Source: an uncultured Eubacteriales bacterium | GTDB taxonomy: Bacteria; Bacillota; Clostridia; Oscillospirales; Oscillospiraceae | Direction: 5' to 3' | Assembly: GCA_900540545.1 (NCBI GenBank) | Contig: UQGJ01000003.1 | Coordinates: 62,001 to 126,000 of the forward strand | DNA: 64,000 bases | Shown here: piece after piece, positions 16,477 through 26,107 of the stretch | Layout: every line of letters starts with the position of its first letter | Position numbering within the stretch: position 1 is the stretch's first letter | Notes under the pieces: generated by a model | What the model was told of the DNA's origin: nothing | The model's input: only the letters and a program-made list of their open reading frames with translations | The model's database searches: none | Translations under genes and position numbers: made by a program

Positions 16477-19400
16477 ATGAAGAAAAATCGAATCCACACC
16501 CGGATACTGGCCGGCGTGATGGCCCTGGTCATGTCCCTTACTTTCGTCGCCCCGGCCCTCGCAGCGGAGGAACCGGACGTCCCTCCCCCGGAGGAGGCGC
16601 AGGAAGAAGGCACGCCGGGCCAGACGACTCTGGATCTGGAACACTATATGGACCCAAGCATGATCTACCTGTCCGCTGGTGGCAGCGACGACGCCTCGGG
16701 TAGCGAGGCGAGCCCCAAGGTCACCCTGGCGGCGGCCTATGCAGCCGTCCCGGATAACGGCACCATCGTCGTCCAGGGAGCAGTCCCGCTGGAGGAACCC
16801 GTCATCTTCGACGCGGGCAAGCGTTTTACCCTCGCTGGACAAGGCGGCGGCACCATCACCTACACCGGCACGGATAATATCAGCAGCACCACAGGGATGC
16901 TCTGCGTACTCTCTGGCGAGCTCGTGCTGCGGGAGATTACGGTCCAGATGCCGGAAACGAGGGGCGTAAATGGCCGGCCGCTTTACGTTGGGCCGGATGG
17001 TGCGGCCACTCTGGAATCGGGAGCGGTGCTGTCCAATGGGTATCTGGCCTACTCCGGCGGTAACGTCCTGGTGGATGGAGGCGTGCTCAACATGGAGGAT
17101 GGTGCGGTCATCAGGGATGCCTACATCGCCAACAACACCGCCTGCTCCGGCGGCGGCGCCCTCATAGAAAACGGCGGCGTTATCTGGATGGAGGGTGGCG
17201 AGATCCGTGACAACACCATCCACACCACGCAAGGATATGAAAGTTTTGGCGGCGGTGTGGCTGTCAGCGCCGGGTCGTGTTTCAGAATGTACGGCGGTTC
17301 GATAAAGGGCAACGACGTGGACACCAACGGCGGTGGGGTCTACCTGGCACCGGGCGGCGAAATGGACCTCCGCGGCGACGCTGTCATTGGCGGCAACGAG
17401 GCTGGCGGCACGGAGGATAACCTCTTTCTCCCGGACGCCGAGACCAGCATTACCCTGAGCGGTCGCGTGACTGGCAGCGTGGGTATCACCTCCGGCGAGG
17501 CCACCTACGGCGTCGTAGTGGGGAGGCCCAGCGACTACATCATCAAAGAGCAGGACGAAGACGCCTTCGTTTATGACGGTGGAGAGTATGACATCCGCTT
17601 GCAGGATGAAAACCTGGTCCTCTTTTGGTTCACGGTGAAAGTGGAGGTCCATGTCGATGGTGCCACCAGCGAAAACAAAGCCGACGAGGCCATCCTCGAC
17701 CAGGATTACGATACGGTTCTGATCCCTGACGAGGGCTATCAGCTCCCGGAGGACATAACCGTCTCCGTGGGCGGCGTGGAGCTGGGCGACGGGGAGTACG
17801 ACTACGACCCGGACACTGGCGCTCTGCACATCCCCGGCGAGGAGGTCTCTGGGGACATCTCCATCACAGTGTCCGCCGACCGGCAACACACCCTGACCGT
17901 TTCCGCCGTCAACGCCACGGCCGACGTGGACGAGCTCGTGGTCATCCGGCAGGACGTCACGGTCATCACGATCACCCCTGCCCCCCGGTATGGCCTGCCC
18001 GCTGAGGGGGACATCACCGTGGATGGCCCCTGCACCCATAGCTACGACCCAGCCAGCGGCAAGCTCACGATCAGCGATGCCACCGGCGACATATCCGTCT
18101 CCATCCGGGGGGCGGAGGTCTATCACACCATCTTTTTTAACCCCGCAGGCGGCACATGCGACACCGCCAGCAAACGGGTCCCGGAGAGCCAGACAGCCTA
18201 CGGAGAGCTCCCCACCCCAACCCTGACGGGGTACACCTTCAGTGGCTGGTACGCCGGAGAAACCCTGGTGGATGCCGATACCCCCAACCATCTTAAGGAG
18301 GACCTGCATCTCACCGCCAGGTGGACTGCCCGCACCGACATCCACTACGAGGTCCAGCATTGGCTGGAGTACACGGACGGCGGGCTCAACCCCGGCTATA
18401 ACGGCGGTGATCTGCACACCATGACCTGGGAGGGCGTGGAGCGCCAGTATTACCTCTACCGCTCCGACAACCATGAGGATGGAGTGGCCAACGGCAGCGC
18501 CACCATCGTACCCCTGGCCCTCTCCGAGCTGGGCGGCGGTCTGGAGCTGTCGGGCCTCACCCCCAGCGGCGCCAACCAGTACGCCGTGACGATGGCGCCC
18601 GACGGATCCAGCATCTATCCCCTGTACTACGACCGCAACCCCTACCACGTCACCTACGACGCCAACGGCGGCACGCTCCAGGGCCAAGCCTATACTGACC
18701 TCGTTTACGGCGGCCTCTACGGTGCCATGCCTGACGCCGCCCGCGCCGGATACACCTTCATCGGCTGGTTCACCGCCGCCCACGGCGGCAGGCAGATTCA
18801 GGCGTCCAACCAGTACCTGACCCCTGGAGACCAGACGCTATATGCCCACTGGGCGGCGGTGGGCGACACCCATTATACCGTCCACCACTTGGCCCAGGTG
18901 CTCCACGATAACACTGTGGATTATGACAAGAGCCCGGATAACTACACCCTCATTCAGACCGAAGACCTGTCGGGCACCTCTGACACGGCAGTGGATCTGT
19001 ACGCCATGGCTGTGCCCGGTTTCGTGGCCAGCCCGGATAACGTCTACTCCATTACCATCAAGGCTGACGGCAGCGCCGTGGCCTACCTTTATTATGACCG
19101 CCTTATCACCGACGTGAGCTATGACGCTCAGGGCGGTACCCCTGTCACCACCGGCAGCCGCCTCTACCACGGGGGTACTTTCGCAAGTCTCCCAGGCGAC
19201 CCGGCCATGGTGGGCCACCACTTCCTGGGCTGGTACACATCTCCTGACGCGACGGCGCAGAAGGTCTCCATTGGAACGGCCATCGACGACATCAACCCCA
19301 AGGGGCTGACAGCCCTCACGTTATACGCTCGCTGGGCGCCCAATACCTACGAGCTTGTCTTCGAGACCCACGGTGGTGTGCTCTCCGGCGCAAAGACCGT

Positions 19401-21207
19401 CACCTACGGGGAAGCCATCGGGGAACTGCCCACCGCCGAACTCAACGGCTACGTTTTCAGCGGCTGGTATGACGAGGACGGCAAACTGGGCGTCCCCGAG
19501 GGTAGGCTCATTACGGCGGAGACTGTAGTCTCCACTGAATCCATTGTCCATGTGGATGATTCTGGTGTGGAGAGCACCAAGATTCTTTACGCCTGGTACG
19601 ACCCCATCCAGGTCACCGTCAGATTCGACCCGGCCCCTGGCACCCTGGAAGGGGACGGCTGGATGGTCATGACCTACGATAAGCCCTTTGGCTACGCAGG
19701 GATCTTCCCGGTGCCCACCCGGCCGGGGTATACCTTCGAGGCGTGGCATTTCGAGTCTGAGACTGGTCCCAGGCTGGAGGAGGCAGCCGTCTGCAAGCTA
19801 TTGGCCGACACCACCGTTTACGCCTCCTACACGCCCAATATCTACGTGGTGGATCTGAATGTCGCCGGTGGTGAGCCCTTGGACCTGCCCAGGATTCTGG
19901 TCACCCGCGACGCTCCCTACGGCGAGCTGCCCACCCCCAAGCGCATCGGCTACACCTTCCTGGGGTGGTTCAACGCCGCTGGAGAGCAGGTCGCCAGCTC
20001 CACTATTGTGGAGCTCACGGCCCCGGAGGTCTTGACCGCCCGCTGGGAGGCTGAACAGTACGCCATCACGTTCGACCCGAACGGGGGCGCCGCCTTGCCC
20101 GAGGCGGATCGCACCCGCACTGTCACCTACGACGCCCCCTTCGGCGTCCTGCCCGCGCCCACCCGTTCCGGGAGTTATGCCTTCAGCGGCTGGTTCACTA
20201 CAAAGGACGGCGGCATCCACATTACAGCGGAGAGCCAGGTCAAGCTGACCGCCGACACCACCCTGTACGCTCATTGGCGCTATACCGGCGGCGGTGGCGG
20301 TGGTGGCGGCGGCGGTGGTGGCGGCGGATCCACCACCGAGTACACCCTTACCTTTGAGGTGAACGGCGGAAAGAAGCTCTCCCCGGTGACCGCCGCGTCG
20401 GGCACCATCGTCAAGCTGGTGGACTACACCGCCACGCGGGAGGGCTATAAATTTGCAGGTTGGTACTTGGACAAGGACCTGAAGGAGGCGGCAGGAGATA
20501 CGGTGAAACTCACCAAGAATATGAAACTTTATGCGGCATGGGAGGCTGCCCCCTCCGGATGGGCCTCCGTCTTGAATACGGAGGATCATATGGCCTACAT
20601 CAAGGGCCTGCCCGACGGCACCGTCCGCCCCTGCGCCCCCATCACCAGGGCCGAGGTGGCGATGGTCTTCTACCGGCTCATGCGCTCTGAGTCCCACACC
20701 CGGTTCGATACCGACAAAAACACCTTTATTGACGTGGACCCCGGCGCGTGGTACGCCACAGCCGTGTCCACGCTGGCCTCCATGGGGATCGTCCGGGGCC
20801 GGGGCAACGATGCCTTTGACCCCACGGCCTCCATCACTCGGGGAGAGTTCGCCGCTGTGGCCGCCCGCTTCAGCGACGTAGACTACACAGGTGAGGACCG
20901 GTTCATCGACATCGGCGGGCACTGGGCCCGGGTAGAGATCAACCAGGCGGCCGCCCTGGGCTGGGTCCACGGCGACGGTTCCGGCGCATTCCGCCCCAAT
21001 GACTTCATCACCCGCGCGGAAGTCATGGCCCTGGTGAACCGGGTTCTGGGCCGCATGGCCGACGAGGACGGGCTGCTCCGAGGATTGAAGACCTTCCCGG
21101 ACAATGACCCGCACGCATGGTATTACTACGACGTGGTGGAGGCCACTCACGGCCACACTTACCACCTGGAGGGCGGCCTGGAGCGCTGGGATACCCTCAC
21201 CGACTGA
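16477..21207 (+). CDS. Second giant SLH-anchored surface protein, 1576 aa
   Basis: ATG 16477 follows AAGGAGG. A signal peptide (MKKNRIHTRILAGVMALVMS and on) precedes a beta-helix region with GGG(V/A) turns (nt 16650-17450), a beta-rich linker (17600-18120), then a long series of InlB-type B repeats (GYTFSGWY, GYTFIGWF, GYTFLGWF cores), interrupted by MucBP-like segments starting DIHYEVQHW and DTHYTVHHL. A run of about 14 glycines (20287-20328) separates one last B repeat from three SLH repeats (20575-21130). Like its larger neighbour it should be a wall-anchored adhesin, attached by SLH domains rather than sortase. A pair of terminators follows. Confidence 0.9.
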   Translation: MKKNRIHTRILAGVMALVMSLTFVAPALAAEEPDVPPPEEAQEEGTPGQTTLDLEHYMDPSMIYLSAGGSDDASGSEASPKVTLAAAYAAVPDNGTIVVQGAVPLEEPVIFDAGKRFTLAGQGGGTITYTGTDNISSTTGMLCVLSGELVLREITVQMPETRGVNGRPLYVGPDGAATLESGAVLSNGYLAYSGGNVLVDGGVLNMEDGAVIRDAYIANNTACSGGGALIENGGVIWMEGGEIRDNTIHTTQGYESFGGGVAVSAGSCFRMYGGSIKGNDVDTNGGGVYLAPGGEMDLRGDAVIGGNEAGGTEDNLFLPDAETSITLSGRVTGSVGITSGEATYGVVVGRPSDYIIKEQDEDAFVYDGGEYDIRLQDENLVLFWFTVKVEVHVDGATSENKADEAILDQDYDTVLIPDEGYQLPEDITVSVGGVELGDGEYDYDPDTGALHIPGEEVSGDISITVSADRQHTLTVSAVNATADVDELVVIRQDVTVITITPAPRYGLPAEGDITVDGPCTHSYDPASGKLTISDATGDISVSIRGAEVYHTIFFNPAGGTCDTASKRVPESQTAYGELPTPTLTGYTFSGWYAGETLVDADTPNHLKEDLHLTARWTARTDIHYEVQHWLEYTDGGLNPGYNGGDLHTMTWEGVERQYYLYRSDNHEDGVANGSATIVPLALSELGGGLELSGLTPSGANQYAVTMAPDGSSIYPLYYDRNPYHVTYDANGGTLQGQAYTDLVYGGLYGAMPDAARAGYTFIGWFTAAHGGRQIQASNQYLTPGDQTLYAHWAAVGDTHYTVHHLAQVLHDNTVDYDKSPDNYTLIQTEDLSGTSDTAVDLYAMAVPGFVASPDNVYSITIKADGSAVAYLYYDRLITDVSYDAQGGTPVTTGSRLYHGGTFASLPGDPAMVGHHFLGWYTSPDATAQKVSIGTAIDDINPKGLTALTLYARWAPNTYELVFETHGGVLSGAKTVTYGEAIGELPTAELNGYVFSGWYDEDGKLGVPEGRLITAETVVSTESIVHVDDSGVESTKILYAWYDPIQVTVRFDPAPGTLEGDGWMVMTYDKPFGYAGIFPVPTRPGYTFEAWHFESETGPRLEEAAVCKLLADTTVYASYTPNIYVVDLNVAGGEPLDLPRILVTRDAPYGELPTPKRIGYTFLGWFNAAGEQVASSTIVELTAPEVLTARWEAEQYAITFDPNGGAALPEADRTRTVTYDAPFGVLPAPTRSGSYAFSGWFTTKDGGIHITAESQVKLTADTTLYAHWRYTGGGGGGGGGGGGGGSTTEYTLTFEVNGGKKLSPVTAASGTIVKLVDYTATREGYKFAGWYLDKDLKEAAGDTVKLTKNMKLYAAWEAAPSGWASVLNTEDHMAYIKGLPDGTVRPCAPITRAEVAMVFYRLMRSESHTRFDTDKNTFIDVDPGAWYATAVSTLASMGIVRGRGNDAFDPTASITRGEFAAVAARFSDVDYTGEDRFIDIGGHWARVEINQAAALGWVHGDGSGAFRPNDFITRAEVMALVNRVLGRMADEDGLLRGLKTFPDNDPHAWYYYDVVEATHGHTYHLEGGLERWDTLTD

Positions 21208-21238
21208 CCTACTAAAATACAAATAGAGTGTATAAGGA

Positions 21239-21261
21239 ACGGAACGCCCCGTTCCGTTTTT
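21239..21261 (+). terminator. Rho-independent terminator after the second giant surface gene
   Basis: ACGGAAC (21239-21245) pairs with GTTCCGT (21251-21257) over a 5-nt loop and is followed by a T-run to 21261. Confidence 0.8.
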
Positions 21262-21279
21262 GCGAGTACCTTCCGCATG

Positions 21280-21306
21280 AGAGAACGGGGCGCCCGTTCT
21301 CTTTTT
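21280..21306 (+). terminator. Second, tandem terminator before the transfer operon
   Basis: AGAGAACGGG (21280-21289) pairs with CCCGTTCTCT (21293-21302) and is followed by TTTT. It lies only 20 bp after the first terminator, so the conjugation operon is insulated twice from the adhesin gene. The ribosome site of the next gene starts right after it, which makes an attenuator role possible. Confidence 0.75.
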
Positions 21307-21328
21307 ATGCCCAAGGAGGTACTACATT

Positions 21329-21709
21329 TTGAAAAACCCGATACAATACAGCGGCATTTGCCGCAGGGCCTACCGCATCTACCTCTGCCTGATGGTCGCC
21401 ATGCTTCTTGCCGTACTTCTGACCTCGCCGGCTTTTGCCGCCAACGATATGTGGGGCCTGGCAGACAAGATCATCAAGGACGTCTACGCCCAAATCGTGA
21501 AGATCAGCACGGCGCTGGCCGGCCTCATGAGTGCTGTGGCAGTCATCGGAGCCAAACTGTCCAACAATCAGCACAAAGTTGACCAGGCGTGGGACTGGCT
21601 GCGCAGGATCTGGATCGCGTGGTGTATCGTCAACGGTATTGGCGCCTTCGTGGCTTATGTCGCACCGTTCTTTTCCGGTTATGCCACCCTGACCCCTAGT
21701 GGCTCGTGA
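21329..21709 (+). CDS. VirB2/TrbC-like pilin subunit
   Basis: TTG 21329 is the likely start, 7 bp after CAAGGAGG. The 126-aa product has a signal peptide (ending about SPAFA-A at residue 38), then a short polar helix and two membrane segments (STALAGLMSAVAVIGAKL and WIAWCIVNGIGAFVAYVAPF), the size and shape of VirB2/TrbC pilins. In Gram-positive systems such proteins form part of the membrane channel or a surface fibre. It is the first gene of the transfer operon and stands 36 bp before the VirB6-like gene, the usual order. Confidence 0.7.
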   Translation: MKNPIQYSGICRRAYRIYLCLMVAMLLAVLLTSPAFAANDMWGLADKIIKDVYAQIVKISTALAGLMSAVAVIGAKLSNNQHKVDQAWDWLRRIWIAWCIVNGIGAFVAYVAPFFSGYATLTPSGS

Positions 21710-21745
21710 CCTCCCTCCGGCGCGCCGGAAAGGAGGCGGTAAGGA

Positions 21746-24562
21746 TTGCTGGAACTGATATTTAAGGGTCTATTTCAATGGCTTTATGAGTTATTTCTCG
21801 AATTGGTAGAATATGTGTCCAACGCACTGCTGGACGTGTTCAGCATGGATCTGGCCTACTTTTTCCGCACGGTCCCGGTGGCGTCGGAGATTACGGGTAT
21901 CCTCCGAGCCGTGGGCTGGGCGCTGCTCCTGGGCAACCTGGTGTTCCAAGCCGCCAGGAGCATGATGTCCGGAATCGGCTTTGAGGCCGAGGACCCCAAG
22001 CTCTTGTTCACCCGCACCTTCGTATTTTCCTGCCTCTTGGTGGTGAGTGACCGCATCTGCGCCATCGGTCTGGATATGACGCAAACGGTCATCGAATTAC
22101 TGAAGGTGCCCTCCAGTGTCACCGTGCAGGTACCGGACGAGGCCATCTTCAACTCTGGCGCTGCCTGGATTTTGGTCATCATCATCGGCGTGGTGGTGGG
22201 ATGGCAGTATATCAAGCTGTGTATCGAGGTGGGTGAGCGGTACATCGTGCTAGCCTCCCTCACCATCCTGGCCCCTGTAGCCTTCGGGGTTGGTGGGAGC
22301 CAGTCCACGGCGGACATCTTCAAGGGCTGGGCCCGGATGTACGGGTCCATGTGTTTTATGATGGTGTCCAACGTGATTTTTCTCAAAATGCTGATTTCCG
22401 CCTTGGCTTATGTGCCTGTGGGCCTGGACGCCATTCCCTGGGCCATCCTGATCCTCGCAATCGCCAAGGTGGCCCGGAAGGTGGACGAGATCATCACCCG
22501 AATTGGGCTAAATCCCGCCATCACCGGCAGCGGCCTCGGGCGCAACCTGCCCGGGATGCTGGCCTATACGGTGGTGCGGGGCATGACCTCCACCATCAGT
22601 CACACCATCGGAAAGGGGATGGGTGGCAAAGCGGCAGGAGGCGCCCAACCCCCATCCAGCGGTGGGCCCGGCGGCAGCGGCGCATCCGGGAACGGCGGCA
22701 AGCGCACGGTCCACTGGCACCGCGGTTCTACCGGCGGCGCCGGCCCTTACGCCAAGAGCGGACAGGCCGGACCTGGGCAGTCCCCTGGCAGCGCCCAGAC
22801 CTGGGGCACGTCCGGGGCACCGGGCGCCCCTGGGACAGAGAGCAGCTACCACAGCACTTATAACACAGCATCGGGGCCCGGCCCCGGAACTCCCGGCAAG
22901 CAGTCTGGCCCCGGCGCGCCCGGCGCGGAGAGCAAGGTCGAAACCGGGCAAGGCAGCGCCCATGCCCCGGGAAAGCCAGGCGGCACCCCCAGACCGGGCC
23001 AGCAGGGCTTTACAGCGTCCCACCAGTCCCAGGAGAGAGCGAGCCAAGCACAGCATACCGGCCCGGATATGCGTGGGGGAGGCCAGTTTGCCAGGCAGGA
23101 CAGCGCCTACCAGGGGGCTCCGGGCGGACGGCAGGCCGACGTCAAGGAAGGAGCTGCGGAATTCGCCCGCGCCCCCGGTCGGGGTCCAGACACCCCAGGC
23201 GGGACCGCTACCGGCCAGGGTGGCAAAGCTCATTCGTCCTCCACGGTCCCCATTGACCGCGGTGGCAGACCGGTCCAGGAGCGGTGGAGGGCCGGCATGA
23301 CCAGGCGCACCGCCGCAGATCCGGATGCTCCGCCGCCATCCCACGTGGAGGGTGGCGTACAGGTTCCTGGCTGGCGCATGAATAAGAGCCAGGGTCCAGG
23401 AAGAGGGCCGCAGCGCCCCGGCATCCCACGTACCCCCATGGGGCAGAGCGAAAACCCGCCTCAAAACACACCATCCCAAAGCCCCTCTGCCCCACATGAG
23501 GGCGCAGGGCAGCGGAGGGAGACGACCCGATTCTCCTCTTTCCAGCATCAGGAAAGGACCGGGGGCGGTCCCGCTTCACCGGCGGCCGACAGGCCGCGCA
23601 CCACACACGGCGCGTCCGGCCCCAGCGGCGACTTGGCTCAGAGTGCCCATACGAACATCACCCACACCGGCACGGGGCCTTCCACCAAGCCGGGGCGCCC
23701 CGGTATCCCGAGGCAGGACGCAGTAAGCCCAGCTACGGTCCAGAGCACCGTCCTCGGTACCCAGGCCCCCTCCAGGGACGGCAGTACGATGCCTGTCCAT
23801 TCACCCGGCGCCCCTCAGCCAGACAGGACAACCCCCAGGGGTGGGCAGGATACAACTCGCCCGCCGCGTCCGGGCACGCCAACACGCCCGGGAATTCAGC
23901 GGGATTCGGGGCCGCCCCATGCGGCGGGTTCCTCTGGGATGGGTAAGACTACCCCCAGGGGTGGGCAGGACGGACCATCGCAAACCCAACAACCCACGCC
24001 TCCGGTGTCAGGCTTCGCTGGGGGACGGCAGGATAGCCGACCTCGTACTCAACAGGGCGGCGCTCCGGTATCAGGCTTTGCCGGGGGCGGGCAGGACAGG
24101 CCCGCACGCTCCTCTCAGCCAACGCCTTCTGCACCGGGCTTCGCCGGGGGGAGGCAGGACAGGCCCACGCACACCTCACAACCGTCACCATCTACATCTG
24201 GCCTGGCCGGGGGTGGGCAGGACCAGCCGCCCTTTGTGCGCGGGGCTACACCTTCAGGAATGGCCCCCGCCCGGGGCGGGCAGGACAGACCTACCCATCC
24301 CACCGGGGCCACGCCCTCCGCGTCCAGTCCTCCCCGGGGGCGGCAGGACAGACCTGCCCATGCCGCTGGGGCCACGCCCTCCGACGCAAGCTCTCCCCAG
24401 GGGCGACAGGAGAGGTCCGCCGGGGGCTATAAGGCCCCGGCGACAAAAACGCCTCCGGCTCCCCCTGGGGGCGGGCATATTTCTGGACAGCCCCGGCCCC
24501 CTACTGGGGGCGGGGGTAAGAATAATAAGAAGGGACGCCGTACAGGGAGGGATAAGAAATGA
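21746..24562 (+). CDS. VirB6/TrbL-like membrane channel protein with a 650-residue low-complexity tail
   Basis: TTG 21746 follows AAAGGAGG. The first 290 residues contain about six hydrophobic segments (for example WALLLGNLVFQAA, WILVIIIGVVVGWQYI, IPWAILILAIAKVARKVDEI), typical of the polytopic VirB6/TrbL core of type IV secretion channels. The rest (residue 290 to 938) is Gly/Pro/Gln/Arg/Ser-rich, with many variants of FAGGRQDRP separated by PTPS-rich spacers, and is presumably unstructured. A tail of this length is far beyond the usual family size. It overlaps the next gene by 4 bp (ATGA). Confidence 0.75.
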   Translation: MLELIFKGLFQWLYELFLELVEYVSNALLDVFSMDLAYFFRTVPVASEITGILRAVGWALLLGNLVFQAARSMMSGIGFEAEDPKLLFTRTFVFSCLLVVSDRICAIGLDMTQTVIELLKVPSSVTVQVPDEAIFNSGAAWILVIIIGVVVGWQYIKLCIEVGERYIVLASLTILAPVAFGVGGSQSTADIFKGWARMYGSMCFMMVSNVIFLKMLISALAYVPVGLDAIPWAILILAIAKVARKVDEIITRIGLNPAITGSGLGRNLPGMLAYTVVRGMTSTISHTIGKGMGGKAAGGAQPPSSGGPGGSGASGNGGKRTVHWHRGSTGGAGPYAKSGQAGPGQSPGSAQTWGTSGAPGAPGTESSYHSTYNTASGPGPGTPGKQSGPGAPGAESKVETGQGSAHAPGKPGGTPRPGQQGFTASHQSQERASQAQHTGPDMRGGGQFARQDSAYQGAPGGRQADVKEGAAEFARAPGRGPDTPGGTATGQGGKAHSSSTVPIDRGGRPVQERWRAGMTRRTAADPDAPPPSHVEGGVQVPGWRMNKSQGPGRGPQRPGIPRTPMGQSENPPQNTPSQSPSAPHEGAGQRRETTRFSSFQHQERTGGGPASPAADRPRTTHGASGPSGDLAQSAHTNITHTGTGPSTKPGRPGIPRQDAVSPATVQSTVLGTQAPSRDGSTMPVHSPGAPQPDRTTPRGGQDTTRPPRPGTPTRPGIQRDSGPPHAAGSSGMGKTTPRGGQDGPSQTQQPTPPVSGFAGGRQDSRPRTQQGGAPVSGFAGGGQDRPARSSQPTPSAPGFAGGRQDRPTHTSQPSPSTSGLAGGGQDQPPFVRGATPSGMAPARGGQDRPTHPTGATPSASSPPRGRQDRPAHAAGATPSDASSPQGRQERSAGGYKAPATKTPPAPPGGGHISGQPRPPTGGGGKNNKKGRRTGRDKK

Positions 24563-25833
24563 GCCAAGACAGCCATAGCGGCGCGGCCGCACGAATCGGG
24601 TCGGCACTCGCCAATATCACAGCCGGAGCCGCCACTGGCGGGGTTGCCGGCGCGGCGGCGGGCGCCGTCAAATCCTTTTTGCCCGAGCTCATGAAGCTCT
24701 TCATCGGACTGCTGGTCGTTGCCATCCTGCTCCCCTTCATCATCATTTGCGCTCTGCCTAACATTTTGTTCGGTTTCAATACCGCTACGGCGGAGGACAT
24801 CATCGCCGTCAATGAGCGGGCGGAGGAGGTCAGCAGTTACTACGGGGAGGCGGACGCCGCGACCCAAGAACGCATCGACGAGATCATTAGCTCCATTAAG
24901 GCGGAGAATACTGACGAGGAGGGCGAGGCGGCCTTTAATCTGGTGGAGACAGACATCCAGCTTACGAACATCACGCCCAACTGGTTTATCGCCATCAACT
25001 CAGCTCGCCATCAGCAAGACCTCTTCGAGATGAACAAACCCTCCATGCTGGAGGTCATCAAGGAGAAAGTCATCAGCTTTTGGCGGCTGATCCCGCGCAC
25101 CATCGGCGAGGGGCTGGAGGCCATCACCATCATCGTCCTTCACATCGACATCCGGGACCGGACGCCGGAGGCCCTGATGACCAAGTTGGGCTTCACGGAT
25201 GACCAAGTTAAATGGGCCACTGCCATTCACGACACCCTGGAGGTCCATCAAAATGTGGATACCAGTGGCGTGGGCGACGGCTACGACTTCTCTGATTTCC
25301 AATTTACGGAGGTCTCCACCCCCGTCGTCTACTACAATCAGCTCGACGAGCGTTGGTGCAACACTCTCTACGGCCGCAGCGATACCATCGGCGCCGCCGG
25401 ATGTGGTCCCACGGCTCTTGCCATGGTAGTGGCCACCTGGGCCGACCAGGATGTGACGCCGGTGGACGTGGCCGACTGGGCTGCCGAGAACGGGTACTGC
25501 TGTGAAGGGCACGGGAGCTATCACAGCCTCATCCCGGACGGCGCGGCGCACTACGGTCTTAACGTCCAGGGAATCGGGCGTGACGCCAAGAAATTGGTGG
25601 AGGCCCTGGAGCGAGGCGACCTGGTCATCGCAATCATGGCAAAGGGGCATTTTACAAACGGAGGACATTTTCTAACGCTGCGGGGGCTGACCGCAGACGG
25701 GCAAGTGCTCGTCGCGGACCCTGCCAGCACAAAGCGCAGCAACCAGTCCTGGGACCTCAGCGTCATCACTTCAGAGGCCCGGCGCGACGCCGGGTCGGGC
25801 GGCCCTTTCTGGGTCATCTCCAGCCCAGAGTAA
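24559..25833 (+). CDS. Membrane-anchored C39-type cysteine peptidase
   Basis: This 424-aa protein has one membrane segment (about residues 50-72, LFIGLLVVAILLPFIIICAL), a long helical region, and a C-terminal C39-like papain-fold domain (residues about 257-420). The triad is visible: C282 in AAGCGPTALAM, H370 in GGHFLTLRG and D387 in VADPAS. Within a type IV secretion operon the slot is normally filled by a wall hydrolase (VirB1, or CHAP/NlpC-P60 enzymes in Gram-positives). It probably opens the peptidoglycan or processes a transfer protein; which one is not shown by sequence. Translationally coupled to the VirB6-like gene. Confidence 0.75.
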   Translation: MSQDSHSGAAARIGSALANITAGAATGGVAGAAAGAVKSFLPELMKLFIGLLVVAILLPFIIICALPNILFGFNTATAEDIIAVNERAEEVSSYYGEADAATQERIDEIISSIKAENTDEEGEAAFNLVETDIQLTNITPNWFIAINSARHQQDLFEMNKPSMLEVIKEKVISFWRLIPRTIGEGLEAITIIVLHIDIRDRTPEALMTKLGFTDDQVKWATAIHDTLEVHQNVDTSGVGDGYDFSDFQFTEVSTPVVYYNQLDERWCNTLYGRSDTIGAAGCGPTALAMVVATWADQDVTPVDVADWAAENGYCCEGHGSYHSLIPDGAAHYGLNVQGIGRDAKKLVEALERGDLVIAIMAKGHFTNGGHFLTLRGLTADGQVLVADPASTKRSNQSWDLSVITSEARRDAGSGGPFWVISSPE

Positions 25834-25846
25834 GGAGGAGGACGCC

Positions 25847-26107
25847 ATGCTGCTCTTACGCTCATTGCGCCTGCGCTATCATATCCGTCTTGACGAGCTG
25901 GCACAGGCGGCGGGTGTATCTCATCAGTACATCAGCGACCTTGAGCTTGAAAAAAGGCGCGCCACACCAGGCGACCGACGCCTAGTGGAGCGGGCCTTTG
26001 ATATCGTCGTACAAAATCGCAGAAAACAAATCGACCGGCTGGCGGAGGAATTTTCCGCCGGCCGGTCCTATTTTCTGGACCCCATCAAAGAGGAGGGAAC
26101 GGACTAA
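25847..26107 (+). CDS. Xre-family helix-turn-helix regulator, 86 aa
   Basis: ATG 25847 follows AAGGAGGA. The N-terminal half is a Cro/CI-type HTH: LRYHIRLDELAQAAGVSHQY then ISDLELEKRR. The C-terminal half is a basic helix (VQNRRKQIDRLAEEF). Lying inside the transfer operon between the peptidase and PrgI genes, it could feed back on transfer-gene expression. Its operator is unknown. It abuts the next gene directly. Confidence 0.8.
   Translation: MLLLRSLRLRYHIRLDELAQAAGVSHQYISDLELEKRRATPGDRRLVERAFDIVVQNRRKQIDRLAEEFSAGRSYFLDPIKEEGTD

Noticed and set aside
22508..23548. Open frames in other phases within the low-complexity tail of the VirB6-like gene
   Set aside because: Low-complexity GC-rich DNA stays open in several frames by chance. 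Only the frame continuous with the membrane-spanning N-terminus has support.
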